Below the pieces are notes generated by a model. That model made no database searches. It saw only the letters and a list, made by a program, of their open reading frames with translations, and was not told the DNA's origin. A stretch of 49,923 nucleotides of DNA from Paludibacteraceae bacterium (GTDB lineage: Bacteria; Bacteroidota; Bacteroidia; Bacteroidales; Paludibacteraceae). This document shows, piece after piece, positions 8,153 to 17,484 of the stretch (its first letter is position 1; each line of letters opens with the position of its first letter). The stretch spans positions 1 through 49,923 of the forward strand of contig JAFTCC010000031.1 in assembly GCA_017454915.1 (NCBI GenBank), written 5' to 3'. The position numbers and the translations under genes were made by a program.

Positions 8153-9808
8153 ATGAGTGGAGCAAAAAACTGTCCGGAAACCCCGCGACAAAAGATGATA
8201 GGCATGATGTACCTTGTGCTTACCGCCATGCTTGCCTTGAACGTGTCTGCTGACATCCTCAACGGCTTCAAAATGGTGAGAGACAGCCTCAAGGTATCCA
8301 TTGATTCATCTAACAAGCGGACCGAATCGTTGTTCGACGACTTTGAGTTCGCTAACAAGCAGAACCCAACTAAAACTAAAGAGTGGCTCGACAAAGCAAG
8401 AGAGGTTCAGGCTGAGTCAAACAAACTCTATGACTATATCCAGAACTTCAAACTTAACATCCTGCGTATGGCTGATGGTCCAAAACCCGACCAAGAGGAG
8501 TACCATTTCCCTAATGAGCCAGAAAAAATACGCAACCAAGGCGACACCAACGCGCCCGGCAACTTCGGTCTGAGAATGACAGAATACACAGACCCTGAAG
8601 GTAACGTTCAATCCAACCCAGATGGCAAAAGCAACGCCCTTATACTGAAAGAAAACATCATAGCCTATCGCGACTTCCTGATTGCCCAGTACACGGCATA
8701 CGCGCCTAAAGACTCAACAGGGGCCGTAATTAACGAAGACGAAAACCCGCGCGTTCACTCTCTCAACGAATTGTTTGCCACCAAGATAGGTTACAACGCT
8801 TCTGGCGAGGAAATCCCTTGGGAAGAAAGCTGGTTTGAGTCTATGCCTGTTTCTGCAGTTATTTCTCTCCTGTCAAAAACACAGAGTGATATCCGCACAC
8901 AGGAAAACGAAATGATAGCATTCTTGCTCGCGCAAACTGATGCATCAGACTTCCGCGTGAACAAAATTCAAGCACTCGTCGTTCCTAAATCAAGCACAGT
9001 GCAAATGGGTGACCGTTATGTGGCTCAAATCGTATTGTCAGCAATTGACTCGACAAAAACGCCTGAAGTAACTATCAACGGTACAAAGCTTGGACCTGAC
9101 AATATCTATGAAGTACCCGCAGGTTCAGCAGGTTCACACAAGTATTCAGGACAATTGAGCATAATCGGCAATGACGGTATGCCACGCATTTTCCCGTTCG
9201 AGTCAGAATATCTCGTTACAGGCAAGGTACTCGCAATATCCAATAAGGACATGAACGTGGTTTACCGCGGCATTGACAACAAGTTTGCAATTTCAGCCGG
9301 TGTGCCTAACGAAAAACTGACAGTAACAGCAGAAGGCGCCAACGTTAAGAAAGTCGGCAACGAGTACATCATCAACCCAACTCGCGACGGCTCAATCAAA
9401 ATCCACGTTTACGCTGATATGGACGGCAAACGCACCGACATGGGCACGGAAGAATTCCGTGTAAAATATCTGCCAGACCCGAAAGCATTCCTCTCTTACA
9501 CAAAAGACGGCATGCCTAAACTCACACAGGATGACAAATTGTCAGTTAAGCAAATTAAAGCTGAAGACACACGCATTGTGGCAGAGTACGGACCTGACGA
9601 ACTGCTGAAAGCCAAATTCAACGTTACATCATTCAGCATGGTTACCAAATTTGGTTCATCTGAATCCCACAGCGGCAAACTTACAGGCGAACAACGCTCA
9701 CAAATCGACCGTCTGCGCGCAGGCGACATCATCACTTTCCGCGCAGTTAAAGCAGTCGGAGCAGACGGAAAGACACGTAGCCTGAATGTTGTGTCTATCC
9801 AACTTTAA
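8153..9808 (+). CDS. gldM: Type IX secretion motor protein PorM/GldM
   Basis: This 551-residue protein has one N-terminal transmembrane helix (MIGMMYLVLTAMLALNVSADIL, near residues 15-36) and a large periplasmic part built of several beta domains. The start MSGAKNCPETPRQKMIGMMYLVLTA is characteristic of the family. GldM spans the periplasm, linking the GldL motor in the inner membrane to the PorK/PorN ring. The length is normal (about 510-550). The periplasmic domains end with DIITFRAVKAVGADGKTR, the usual last domain. A strong intercistronic hairpin follows the stop before gldN. Confidence 0.95.
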   Translation: MSGAKNCPETPRQKMIGMMYLVLTAMLALNVSADILNGFKMVRDSLKVSIDSSNKRTESLFDDFEFANKQNPTKTKEWLDKAREVQAESNKLYDYIQNFKLNILRMADGPKPDQEEYHFPNEPEKIRNQGDTNAPGNFGLRMTEYTDPEGNVQSNPDGKSNALILKENIIAYRDFLIAQYTAYAPKDSTGAVINEDENPRVHSLNELFATKIGYNASGEEIPWEESWFESMPVSAVISLLSKTQSDIRTQENEMIAFLLAQTDASDFRVNKIQALVVPKSSTVQMGDRYVAQIVLSAIDSTKTPEVTINGTKLGPDNIYEVPAGSAGSHKYSGQLSIIGNDGMPRIFPFESEYLVTGKVLAISNKDMNVVYRGIDNKFAISAGVPNEKLTVTAEGANVKKVGNEYIINPTRDGSIKIHVYADMDGKRTDMGTEEFRVKYLPDPKAFLSYTKDGMPKLTQDDKLSVKQIKAEDTRIVAEYGPDELLKAKFNVTSFSMVTKFGSSESHSGKLTGEQRSQIDRLRAGDIITFRAVKAVGADGKTRSLNVVSIQL

Positions 9809-9847
9809 TTTTATATTACATTCACCTAATAAAAAATCGCATTGCAA

Positions 9848-9875
9848 CTCTCTCGCCGGCACACCGGCGAGAGAG
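9848..9875 (+). promoter_or_regulatory. 12-bp perfect hairpin between gldM and gldN
   Basis: CTCTCTCGCCGG (9848-9859) pairs perfectly with CCGGCGAGAGAG (9864-9875) around a CACA loop. No T-tract follows, so it is not a standard intrinsic terminator. A stem this strong inside an operon is typical of an RNA processing or 3'-end protection site that could set different amounts of GldM and GldN. The rest of the 253-base gap (9809-10061) shows no gene. Confidence 0.6.
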
Positions 9876-10061
9876 AGCAAAGCGAAAAAGATGAGCAAAG
9901 GGGAAGAAAAAAAAAGCGCGAAGGGCGCAGACATTAAAAGGTAGGATTGGTTGAATATCTTAGTTGACTCCTTGATTTAGAACATTAACGCATGACGGAC
10001 ACACTCATAGAGTAAGAACCGGATGCGACAAAGATAGATAACAAAAAACAAGCAAAACAAT

Positions 10062-11060
10062 ATGAAGCGAATTCTTTTAAGCGTAATTGCGGCTTTTGCC
10101 CTGACTTTTGCGGCACAAGCCCAGACTGGTAACCGTTTTGACGACTCAAGCCGTTCATTCTTTGACAACAAAGGTTCTATCCGGCTCGAAACGGTGGAAC
10201 TGGACGAAGCAGCAGACACACTTGTCAACCTGCGCCACCGTTCAGACGACATCGTATGGTCACGCATAGTTTACCGCGTTATAGACATGCGTTATAAACA
10301 GAATTACCAACTCTACTTCCCCGTCCTGCCTAACGACGCATACCTCAGCCTCTTCAGACTGATGCTGGAGTCTATCGTTGACACATACAACGAGGCAGAC
10401 GTACCCAACCAAAGACGCAAACACAGCGCTTTCTTCTATGGCGTCAACCCTGACGATATCAGACCGGTATTCGTTGACTCAATGAAACTTGAGGGACGTG
10501 AATTGTCTAAAATCTTTAAACCCGATAACGGCGACGATGAGGACGAATGCTTCAACAGCCTTATCCAGTACGACACCATCAACGGAACTTACTCAATCAA
10601 AGAGTTCTCATACATGGAGTACGTAAGGAACCAAATTAAATTCCTCATCCAAGAAGTGTACTTCTTCGACAAGCACACATCACGCCTTCACTCGAAAATC
10701 ATCGGCATAGCTCCGCTTTATGCCCTGCGTCCCGACTTCATGACACTGATGGAATCATACGCCGCCAACAATCAGCCTATGGACTTCTTCATGCAGTCTA
10801 TACTGGGATGGTTCTCATTTGACGAACTCAGACCAGAACTGGCAAGGCACTATATCATTCCGAAGAACAATGATACTCACCGCGTTACATTTGACGAGTT
10901 CTTTGGCAAAAAACTCTACTCTTCTTACCTGCTCGGCGACAGCAATATGTTCAACCGTATGTTGCTCAAATACGTAACCAACATGGATGACGTAGTTAAA
11001 GAACAACAGCGCATCGAACGCGAGCTGCTCGAATTTGAGCAAGACCTCTGGGAAAACTAA
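10062..11060 (+). CDS. gldN: Type IX secretion ring protein PorN/GldN
   Basis: This 332-residue periplasmic protein has a signal peptide (MKRILLSVIAAFALTFAAQAQ). The body is typical of GldN: DDIVWSRIVYRVIDMRYKQNYQLYFP near residues 65-90, KEFSYMEYVRNQIKFLIQEVYFFDKHTSRLHSKIIGIAPL near 185-225, and THRVTFDEFFGKKLYSSY near the end. PorN binds PorK to form the periplasmic ring of the secretion machine. It is the last gene of the run, and an intrinsic terminator follows at 11141-11186. An A-rich tract precedes the ATG, as is usual for Bacteroidota. Confidence 0.95.
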   Translation: MKRILLSVIAAFALTFAAQAQTGNRFDDSSRSFFDNKGSIRLETVELDEAADTLVNLRHRSDDIVWSRIVYRVIDMRYKQNYQLYFPVLPNDAYLSLFRLMLESIVDTYNEADVPNQRRKHSAFFYGVNPDDIRPVFVDSMKLEGRELSKIFKPDNGDDEDECFNSLIQYDTINGTYSIKEFSYMEYVRNQIKFLIQEVYFFDKHTSRLHSKIIGIAPLYALRPDFMTLMESYAANNQPMDFFMQSILGWFSFDELRPELARHYIIPKNNDTHRVTFDEFFGKKLYSSYLLGDSNMFNRMLLKYVTNMDDVVKEQQRIERELLEFEQDLWEN

Positions 11061-11082
11061 TAATCAAATTAAAACGCAGATT

Positions 11083-11110
11083 TTATTCACCTGATTAAAC
11101 TTGTGAATAA
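11083..11110 (+). repeat. Inverted repeat downstream of gldN
   Basis: TTATTCAC (11083-11090) and GTGAATAA (11103-11110) are inverted copies with a 12-base loop and no T-tract. It could be a minor 3'-end hairpin ahead of the terminator at 11141. Confidence 0.35.
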
Positions 11111-11140
11111 CACAAAAGTTCACTTCATATAACAATACGG

Positions 11141-11186
11141 CAACAAAGGGCAATTATTAGTTTGTCCTTTGTTGTTTGTGTTTTTT
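11141..11186 (+). terminator. Intrinsic terminator closing the T9SS operon
   Basis: CAACAAAGG (11141-11149) pairs with CCTTTGTTG (11166-11174), followed by the T-rich run TTTGTGTTTTTT. It sits between gldN and ftsX. It also overlaps the upstream TTG at 11162, so it argues for the later ATG start of ftsX. Confidence 0.7.
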
Positions 11187-11200
11187 CATATCTGAAACAA

Positions 11201-12052
11201 ATGGCAAAACACCGCTTTACAAACTTATATTTCACAACAACATTAAGCATTACACTTGTGCTTTTCATGTTGGGACTCTTCACGGCGCTGCTGCTGATGT
11301 CGCACCGTATCAGTCAAAACCTGAAAGAAAACGTAACAATGTCGGTGGTGCTCTCCGATAGCGCAACGAGCTCTGACGTCGAGAGACTGATGAATATGTT
11401 TGCCAATTCGCGCTTCGTCAGCCAAAGCAAATACATATCAAAAGATGACGCGCTTCGTGAGCATATAGAAAAATTAGGAGAAAATCCTGAAACATTTCTG
11501 GGGTACAATCCGCTTAATGCGTCTATTGAACTCCACATGAAAGCCGAGTACGCAAGCAATGACAGTGTTGCGCCGCTTGTAAACAAGATTGAGTCAATTC
11601 CAATTGTGCAGCAAGTCGTTTACCAACCTGACGTTATATCAAAACTCGACGAAAACATCAAAGTGGTTACCATGATTTTCATCGGCGTTATGGCTGTTCT
11701 TGTACTAATATCAATCGTACTGATTAACAGCACCATACGATTAGGTGTGTATTCAAGACGGTTCTTAATTCACACGATGAGCCTCGTAGGAGCGACATCG
11801 TGGAGAATCCGTGCACCATTTGTAAAACAGAACCTTGTAATGGGACTTATCGCCACCATCGTGGCAATAGCACTGCTGGCAGGGGCGGCATACTACGCAA
11901 ACACATATCTCGGGATTCCAATTCTGAACGACATACAGCTCATAGCCACTGTGTCAGCCACTGTCGCCGTGTTCGCTATACTGCTGACAGGCTTATCGGC
12001 TAATGCATCCGCAGCAAAATACGTCAGAATGAAATACGACGACTTGTTTTAA
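11201..12052 (+). CDS. ftsX: Cell division protein FtsX (ABC-type permease-like)
   Basis: This 283-residue inner-membrane protein has the FtsX layout. One N-terminal transmembrane helix (TTTLSITLVLFMLGLFTALLL) is followed by a periplasmic domain of about 120 residues, then three further helices from VVTMIFIGVMAVLVLISIVL onward. With FtsE, FtsX senses ATP state and activates cell-wall hydrolases at the septum. The motif LVGATSWRIRAPFVKQNLVMGLIAT between helices is conserved. ATG 11201 is chosen because an upstream TTG frame would begin inside the terminator stem. ftsE is not in the window, which is usual in Bacteroidota, where ftsX sits next to DUF3098 and uppP. Confidence 0.93.
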   Translation: MAKHRFTNLYFTTTLSITLVLFMLGLFTALLLMSHRISQNLKENVTMSVVLSDSATSSDVERLMNMFANSRFVSQSKYISKDDALREHIEKLGENPETFLGYNPLNASIELHMKAEYASNDSVAPLVNKIESIPIVQQVVYQPDVISKLDENIKVVTMIFIGVMAVLVLISIVLINSTIRLGVYSRRFLIHTMSLVGATSWRIRAPFVKQNLVMGLIATIVAIALLAGAAYYANTYLGIPILNDIQLIATVSATVAVFAILLTGLSANASAAKYVRMKYDDLF

Positions 12053-12227
12053 GCAGATAAGTCGTGACGGATGTGCAAAAGAACAAGTGGCAAGGGTCAC
12101 AAGGGGCAATAGTCAACACTCGGGAGCCACATTGTCGTACCGCTGTCAAGAGGAGAAAATCAGCAAATAGCTGCTATTTGAAAATATCAAATCAGAAATC
12201 TTAGAAATAGCAAAATAGAATAAAATA

Positions 12228-12431
12228 ATGGCATTTAAGAAAATCAACTACATAATCTTGGGAATAGCGATAGCGCTTATCGTAGTAGGATTTATACTGA
12301 TGTACGGCGTTCATAGCGGTGAAACGTACAATCCGGAAATATATTCAGCCCGCTACACCACCGTAGGCCCTATGATTTCATTCATAGGATTCCTGCTCGT
12401 AATACCTGCTATCATATACCGAAAGAAATAA
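12228..12431 (+). CDS. DUF3098 small membrane protein
   Basis: This 67-residue protein has two transmembrane helices, [20 protein letters not shown] and [18 protein letters not shown], joined by the loop [19 protein letters not shown]. This matches DUF3098, a Bacteroidota-specific family found between ftsX and uppP. Its function is unknown; the constant neighbourhood suggests a role near cell-wall precursor transport or division. The stop is 2 bases before the uppP start, so translation is probably coupled. The 175 bases upstream (12053-12227) hold only a short 7-bp inverted repeat (CAAATAG / CTATTTG) and no clear promoter. Confidence 0.92.
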   Translation: MAFKKINYIILGIAIALIVVGFILMYGVHSGETYNPEIYSARYTTVGPMISFIGFLLVIPAIIYRKK

Positions 12432-12433
12432 TT

Positions 12434-13267
12434 ATGTCTTACATTGAGGCAATAATACTTGGCATCGTTCAAGGTCTAACTGAATACCTGCCTGTAAGCA
12501 GTAGCGGACATCTGCTGATAGCGTCGCACTTTTTTGACATCACCGACGAAACCACAATTATGCCTTTCACCATTGCCGTACACGTGGCAACGGTGTTGAG
12601 CACGCTTGTGATACTCTACAAAGAAGTGATATGGATTTTCAAAGGCCTGTTTGATTTCAGCTCTCCACGGAGCACATACAAGGGGAGTGTCAAATTCTTC
12701 AATGACGAACAAAACTACGCACTCAACATCCTCATTTCGATGATTCCCATAGGCATTGTCGGACTCTGCTTCAAGGACTACATTGAGAGCGCGTTTTCGG
12801 GGCTTAATGTTGTAGGTATATGCCTCATCATAACAGCCACGCTGCTTGCCTTCACTTTCTTCGCCAAACCGCGTGTTAAAGAGCAAATCTCAATGCTCGA
12901 CTCTCTGATTATCGGAATAGCGCAAGCAGTGGCTTGCCTGCCTGGTCTCTCACGCTCCGGAGCCACAATAGCAACAGGACTGCTGATTGGCGACAGCAAA
13001 GAGAAACTTGCCCAATTCTCATTCCTGATGGTAATACCTCCCATACTTGGAGAAGCACTGCTTGACACACTAAAAATCATAAGCCAAGGCTGGGAAGCGG
13101 CATTTGCTAACATTTCATCAGGAGTGCTTTTTGCAGGAATGGCATCGGCTTTTCTCGTAGGATGTTTAGCCTGCCGTTTCATGATTGAAATCGTAAAACG
13201 CGGAAAACTGATATGGTTTGCGGCCTACTGCCTGCTGGCAGGCATTGTAGCGCTTGCCATTGCTTAA
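12434..13267 (+). CDS. uppP: Undecaprenyl-diphosphatase UppP (BacA)
   Basis: This 277-residue polytopic membrane protein removes a phosphate from undecaprenyl diphosphate to recycle the lipid carrier of peptidoglycan and O-antigen. Both family motifs are present: [17 protein letters not shown] near residues 14-30, and [19 protein letters not shown] near 170-188. The first holds the catalytic Glu and Ser cluster and the second the RSG arginine. Length and hydrophobic profile are normal for the BacA type. It follows the DUF3098 gene almost without a gap and precedes truB by 63 bases. Confidence 0.97.
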   Translation: MSYIEAIILGIVQGLTEYLPVSSSGHLLIASHFFDITDETTIMPFTIAVHVATVLSTLVILYKEVIWIFKGLFDFSSPRSTYKGSVKFFNDEQNYALNILISMIPIGIVGLCFKDYIESAFSGLNVVGICLIITATLLAFTFFAKPRVKEQISMLDSLIIGIAQAVACLPGLSRSGATIATGLLIGDSKEKLAQFSFLMVIPPILGEALLDTLKIISQGWEAAFANISSGVLFAGMASAFLVGCLACRFMIEIVKRGKLIWFAAYCLLAGIVALAIA

Positions 13268-13330
13268 CCTAAAAGCGGCATAGGGGTTGAAAGTGTGCTA
13301 ATTGTGAAAACATTACGAAGCGTTTGAACA

Positions 13331-14026
13331 ATGGACTATAAGGAAGGTGAGATACTTATTATAGACAAACCACTGCGCTGGACATCGTTCGACGTAGTCA
13401 ACAAGGTTCGTTGGCACTTGAGCAAAGCCCTCAAAGTCAAAAAGATAAAAGTAGGTCACGCCGGAACGCTCGATCCGCTTGCCACTGGTGTCGTTATACT
13501 TACTACCGGCAAAAAAACAAAAATGATAGAGCAGCTGCAAGCTGGCGTAAAAGAGTACATAGCAACACTTCAACTGGGTGCGACAACCCCAAGCTACGAC
13601 TTAGAGCACCCCATCGACAACACCTACCCTACTGCCCACATAACGCGTCAGCTCATTGAGCAGACCCTACCTAAATTCAGGGGTGAGATATGGCAAGTAC
13701 CACCCACATTCTCCGCTGTCAAAATCGACGGTAAGCGCGCATACGAATACGCGCGGAAAGGCGCTGAAGTGGAACTAAAACCTAAACTTCTGACCATCGA
13801 CGAGTTAGAGATACTATCTTTCGACCCCCAAGCCATGCAGCTCACGCTCCGCATAGTATGCTCCAAAGGCACATACATACGAGCCTTCGCGCGCGACTTT
13901 GGCGAGGCCCTCAATTCCGGTGCTCACCTGACTGCCCTGCGGAGAACAAGAGTCGGACAATACACGCTAAAAGAAGCTGTGCAGCTCGAAGACGCGCTCG
14001 CAACAATTGACCAGAATGCTATCTAA
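13331..14026 (+). CDS. truB: tRNA pseudouridine(55) synthase TruB
   Basis: This 231-residue enzyme makes pseudouridine at position 55 of tRNA T-loops. The N-terminal motif IIDKPLRWTSFDVVNKVR and the catalytic VGHAGTLDPLATGVV are intact, with the nucleophilic Asp at residue 48. VPPTFSAVKIDGKRAYEYARKG and CSKGTYIRAFARDFG follow. The length fits the short Bacteroidota form without a PUA extension. It lies in the conserved run ftsX-DUF3098-uppP-truB-queA and probably shares its transcript. Confidence 0.97.
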   Translation: MDYKEGEILIIDKPLRWTSFDVVNKVRWHLSKALKVKKIKVGHAGTLDPLATGVVILTTGKKTKMIEQLQAGVKEYIATLQLGATTPSYDLEHPIDNTYPTAHITRQLIEQTLPKFRGEIWQVPPTFSAVKIDGKRAYEYARKGAEVELKPKLLTIDELEILSFDPQAMQLTLRIVCSKGTYIRAFARDFGEALNSGAHLTALRRTRVGQYTLKEAVQLEDALATIDQNAI

Positions 14027-14086
14027 CTAAAAACGCTTAACTGAGCGTCATAACTATTCAGTTCAAAACATCATTATACCAACAAT

Positions 14087-15169
14087 ATGAAACTATCACA
14101 ATTCAAATTTGACCTGCCCGAAGAGTTAATCGCATTGCGACCTGCAGTACGCCACCGCGACGAATGCCGAATGATGGTTGTCCACCGCAAAAACGGCAGC
14201 GAAAAAGACCCTGAATCGTTCATAGAACATCGACAGTTTAAGGACATATTGGAATACTTTGACGACAAAGACCTATTCTTGCTCAACGACACAAAAGTAT
14301 TTCCGGCACGCCTCTATGGCAACAAGGAAAAGACAGGTGCCAAGATTGAGGTGTTCCTGCTCCGTGAACTTAACCGCGAACTTCGCTACTGGGATGTGCT
14401 CGTCGAGCCGGCAAGAAAAATAAGGATTGGCAACAAACTGTATTTCAGCGATGACGACTCAATTGTGGCGGAAGTTATCGACAATACCACGTCACGCGGC
14501 CGCACACTTCGTTTCCTCTACGACACGGACTATAACGTATTCCGAACCAACCTGTTCAACCTCGGACAGCCACCGCTCCCCAACTATATCATCTCAAAAC
14601 GAGACGCAGAGCCTGAGGACGTCGAAAACTACCAGACTATTTTTGCAAAAGAAGAAGGAGCCGTTGCCGTGCCGTCAGCATGTCTGCACTTCAGCCGAGA
14701 GTTACTCAAACGCATGGAAATCAAAGGAATCGACTACGACTTTATCACCTCACACGTAGGATTGGGCAACTTCAAGCGCATTGACGTCGAGGATTTGACA
14801 AAACATAAGATGGACTCCGAAAAGATGACCATCAAGCAACACATCGTTGAACTCATTGAGAAGAAGCATAATGGCGGCAACCGCATCTGCGCTGTCGGAC
14901 CGGACGTAATACGTGCACTGGAGACGGTAGTCGGCACTGACGGACACGTCAAGGCATACGACGGCTGGACCAACAAATTCATTTTCCCGCCCTACGAATA
15001 CACAGTAGCCAATACTATGGTTGCAAACTTCTACATGCCCTACAGCGCATGGCTCATGCTCACTGCCGCGTTCGGAGGATACGAAAGGGTGATGAAAGCA
15101 TACGAATGTGCCGTAAAAGAAGGTTATCTCTTTGGAGATTACGGAGACGCAATGCTCATTGTGGATTAA
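14087..15169 (+). CDS. queA: S-adenosylmethionine:tRNA ribosyltransferase-isomerase QueA
   Basis: This 360-residue enzyme moves the ribosyl part of SAM to 7-aminomethyl-7-deazaguanine in tRNA, a late step of queuosine synthesis. Recognisable segments are [25 protein letters not shown] at the start, [30 protein letters not shown] near 63-93, VPSACLHFS near 198, and FIFPPYEY near the C-terminus. The family spacing and length are normal. It starts 60 bases after truB and ends 25 before the PpiC-domain gene. Confidence 0.96.
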   Translation: MKLSQFKFDLPEELIALRPAVRHRDECRMMVVHRKNGSEKDPESFIEHRQFKDILEYFDDKDLFLLNDTKVFPARLYGNKEKTGAKIEVFLLRELNRELRYWDVLVEPARKIRIGNKLYFSDDDSIVAEVIDNTTSRGRTLRFLYDTDYNVFRTNLFNLGQPPLPNYIISKRDAEPEDVENYQTIFAKEEGAVAVPSACLHFSRELLKRMEIKGIDYDFITSHVGLGNFKRIDVEDLTKHKMDSEKMTIKQHIVELIEKKHNGGNRICAVGPDVIRALETVVGTDGHVKAYDGWTNKFIFPPYEYTVANTMVANFYMPYSAWLMLTAAFGGYERVMKAYECAVKEGYLFGDYGDAMLIVD

Positions 15170-15194
15170 AAAAGTTTAATAAAACAACAAAAAT

Positions 15195-17072
15195 ATGCGT
15201 AAGTTTATTTTTTCACTGCTGATGACGCTGCCTATCGCGGCATTTTCGGTCAACCCCAACAAGACTTTGCTGGTGGTTGACGGTCAAACTGTTTCCGTTG
15301 GCGAGTTCCAGTACATCTATGGCAAGAACAATTCCGGCACCGCCATCGACAAGCGCTCACTTGAGGAGTACAAAGACCTGTTCATCAATTTCAAACTCAA
15401 AGTTGCGGAAGCCGAACGCCAGGGCCTTGACACCACCGAAGCGTTTATCATGGAGCTGAAAGGCTACCGCAATCAATTGGCAATGCCTTACATGACAAGC
15501 AAACACGCGCAGGACTCACTGCTCAAAGAAGCCTACAGCCGCCGTCTTGTCAACCGCGACATTTGGCACATTGCCATCCGCGCACCGCGCGACGCCTCAC
15601 CCGAGGACACACTTGCAGCATACCAAAAGGCATGGAACACATACCACAGGCTTAAAGGCATCAGAATCAACAACTCGAAACAAGGCAGGCAAACCGTTCG
15701 GGCAAAGGTGGAACCAGCACCTTTTGAACTCGTAGCAGACCAAGTGTCCGACGATCCGAGCGTAAAAGACAACCATGGACATCTGGGCTGGGTAGGCGTA
15801 TTCCAAATGCTCTACGATTTTGAAAACGCCTGCTACAACACACCCGTAGGAGGCATCTCAACACCAGTGCGGACCTATTTCGGCTACCACATCATAAAAG
15901 TAGCAGCAGAACGTCCCGACCCGGGCGAATGGCACGCAGCACACATCATGCTCTTCACACGCAAGCACAACGATAATGAAACGGCAGCTGAACATAATGA
16001 AGTGGACAGCATCAACAATACCGCAAAAAACCGCATCGACTCCATCTATACGAGGCTTGAGGCTGGCGACGACTTTGCAGAACTCGCCAACAAATACTCC
16101 GAAGACCGCGGAACATCATTCCGAGGTGGCGACCTCGGCAAGTTTGCCACGGGAGTGATAAACGAATTTGAAGAAGCGCTGCTCGCATTACCCGAAGGCA
16201 AGGAATTTACCAAACCCATACGCACCAAATATGGCTGGCACATCCTTCGACGCATAAGTCACCGCAACTGGGGCACATTCGACGACGAGAAAAAAACTCT
16301 GAACGAAGTGCTCAACCGCAGCGACCGCCAACAATACATTTCAGAGTATTTCCTTGATAGCCTGCGGACTATATACGGCGCACAAGGCAATGACAGCATA
16401 ACCGACCAGATGCTCATAACCCGCTACGACAGCGAACTCGAGAGCCGCTTTGCAGACTTCCACAACCTCATGCAGGAATACCACGATGGAATACTACTGT
16501 TTGACATCTCTAACCGCGAAGTATGGGACAAAGCCTCGCAAGACACAGCCGGACTACAGAAATTCTTCTTGGAAAACAAAGGCAACTACCAATGGCACCA
16601 GCCGCACTTCAGAGGCAGGCTCATATATTGCCGCGATAAAGCCACACTTAAAATGGCAAAGACGATGGCGAAAAACGCCGTGGCAGACTCACTTGACAGA
16701 TACCTCAACGCGCGCCTCAACGACAGCATACAATACGTGCGCATACACAGAGTACTTGCCGACCCGGAAGACACTCTGCTCACAGGCAATAAAATACTGC
16801 ACAAAACCGTCTTCAAAAAAGCACCTAAACAAGGAAAGAAATATCTGAAAGTGTTCAACAATGACGGCAGCGGACACTACTCTATCGAAGGATACCCATA
16901 CGTCATCATAACAGGATACATGGCAAACGAGCCGGAGAAATACACCGACATGCGCGGACCTGTTACTGCCGACTATCAGGAATACCTCGAAAAAACATGG
17001 ATTGAAAAATTGAGGCGAGAACACGTCTGGAATCTCGACCCTAAAGTTTGGGAAGAAATAAAAGGGCAATAA
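15195..17072 (+). CDS. Periplasmic PpiC-type peptidyl-prolyl isomerase / chaperone (SurA-like)
   Basis: This 625-residue exported protein starts with a signal peptide (MRKFIFSLLMTLPIAAFSV). It then has an N-terminal chaperone-like region with a SurA-type VDGQTVSVGEFQYIY start. The first PpiC-like segment is near residues 115-240 (NHGHLGWVGVFQMLYDFENA and FGYHIIKV). A second, better conserved PpiC domain is near 245-355 (HIMLFTRK, FAELANKYSEDRGTSFRGGDLG and KYGWHILRRI). A charged C-terminal part without a recognised fold follows. It probably assists folding of outer-membrane proteins. It is the last gene before the terminator at 17205. Confidence 0.92.
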   Translation: MRKFIFSLLMTLPIAAFSVNPNKTLLVVDGQTVSVGEFQYIYGKNNSGTAIDKRSLEEYKDLFINFKLKVAEAERQGLDTTEAFIMELKGYRNQLAMPYMTSKHAQDSLLKEAYSRRLVNRDIWHIAIRAPRDASPEDTLAAYQKAWNTYHRLKGIRINNSKQGRQTVRAKVEPAPFELVADQVSDDPSVKDNHGHLGWVGVFQMLYDFENACYNTPVGGISTPVRTYFGYHIIKVAAERPDPGEWHAAHIMLFTRKHNDNETAAEHNEVDSINNTAKNRIDSIYTRLEAGDDFAELANKYSEDRGTSFRGGDLGKFATGVINEFEEALLALPEGKEFTKPIRTKYGWHILRRISHRNWGTFDDEKKTLNEVLNRSDRQQYISEYFLDSLRTIYGAQGNDSITDQMLITRYDSELESRFADFHNLMQEYHDGILLFDISNREVWDKASQDTAGLQKFFLENKGNYQWHQPHFRGRLIYCRDKATLKMAKTMAKNAVADSLDRYLNARLNDSIQYVRIHRVLADPEDTLLTGNKILHKTVFKKAPKQGKKYLKVFNNDGSGHYSIEGYPYVIITGYMANEPEKYTDMRGPVTADYQEYLEKTWIEKLRREHVWNLDPKVWEEIKGQ

Positions 17073-17204
17073 AAAAGGGCACAGACCTTAAAAGGCCTAA
17101 CAACCCAAGCTTATAAAAACTGCTCACGCGCAAAAAGAGCACAAACCAGAGACACTCTAAATAGGAACAACCTAATGCGCCGAAAGAGCACTGCCCAATT
17201 GCAC

Positions 17205-17242
17205 AAAAAAAAGGTTATCAGCCACAACTGATAACCTTTTTT
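17205..17242. terminator. Bidirectional intrinsic terminator
   Basis: GGTTATCAG (17213-17221) pairs with CTGATAACC (17228-17236). The stem is flanked by an A-tract on the left and a T-tract on the right, so it can end transcripts in both directions. It would serve the PpiC gene on the plus strand and the secreted protein gene on the minus strand. The 17073-17204 stretch holds nothing recognisable. Confidence 0.85.
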
Positions 17243-17267
17243 ATGTGCGTCTAACTTTTTGTTTACT

Positions 17268-17460
17268 CCAAATCGGTCATTAGAATTATTAGGATTTTTT
17301 GGATTATTTTTGAGCGGATTTTTGTCTTTGAACGAGGGAGTTATGCGGGCATAATGACTGAGCAAAAAGCAAAAATATGCCAAAAAGAAACAAAAAAGAC
17401 AATAATAGACTACTTTTTGTAAGCACTGACCCAAACTTGTCGGTCTAATGACCGATTTGG
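17268..17460. mobile_element. 193-bp MITE-like non-autonomous transposable element
   Basis: The ends are perfect 17-bp inverted repeats: CCAAATCGGTCATTAGA at 17268-17284 and TCTAATGACCGATTTGG at 17444-17460. Both are flanked by the direct repeat GTTTACT (17261-17267 and 17461-17467), which has the form of a 7-bp target-site duplication. The 159-bp interior is A/T-rich with no credible gene. Terminal inverted repeats plus a target duplication define a transposed element; its small size and empty interior make it a MITE that would need a transposase supplied in trans. The parent insertion-sequence family is not assigned. Confidence 0.8.
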
Positions 17461-17484
17461 GTTTACTAATTACGCAATGCTGAA

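Noticed and set aside
11162..11200. TTG start for ftsX
   Set aside because: It falls within the terminator stem and T-run; ATG 11201 gives the normal FtsX start.
17111..17434. Minus-strand 107-residue open frame
   Set aside because: It spans the terminator and the MITE interior, is Phe/Leu-rich by composition only, and resembles no protein family.
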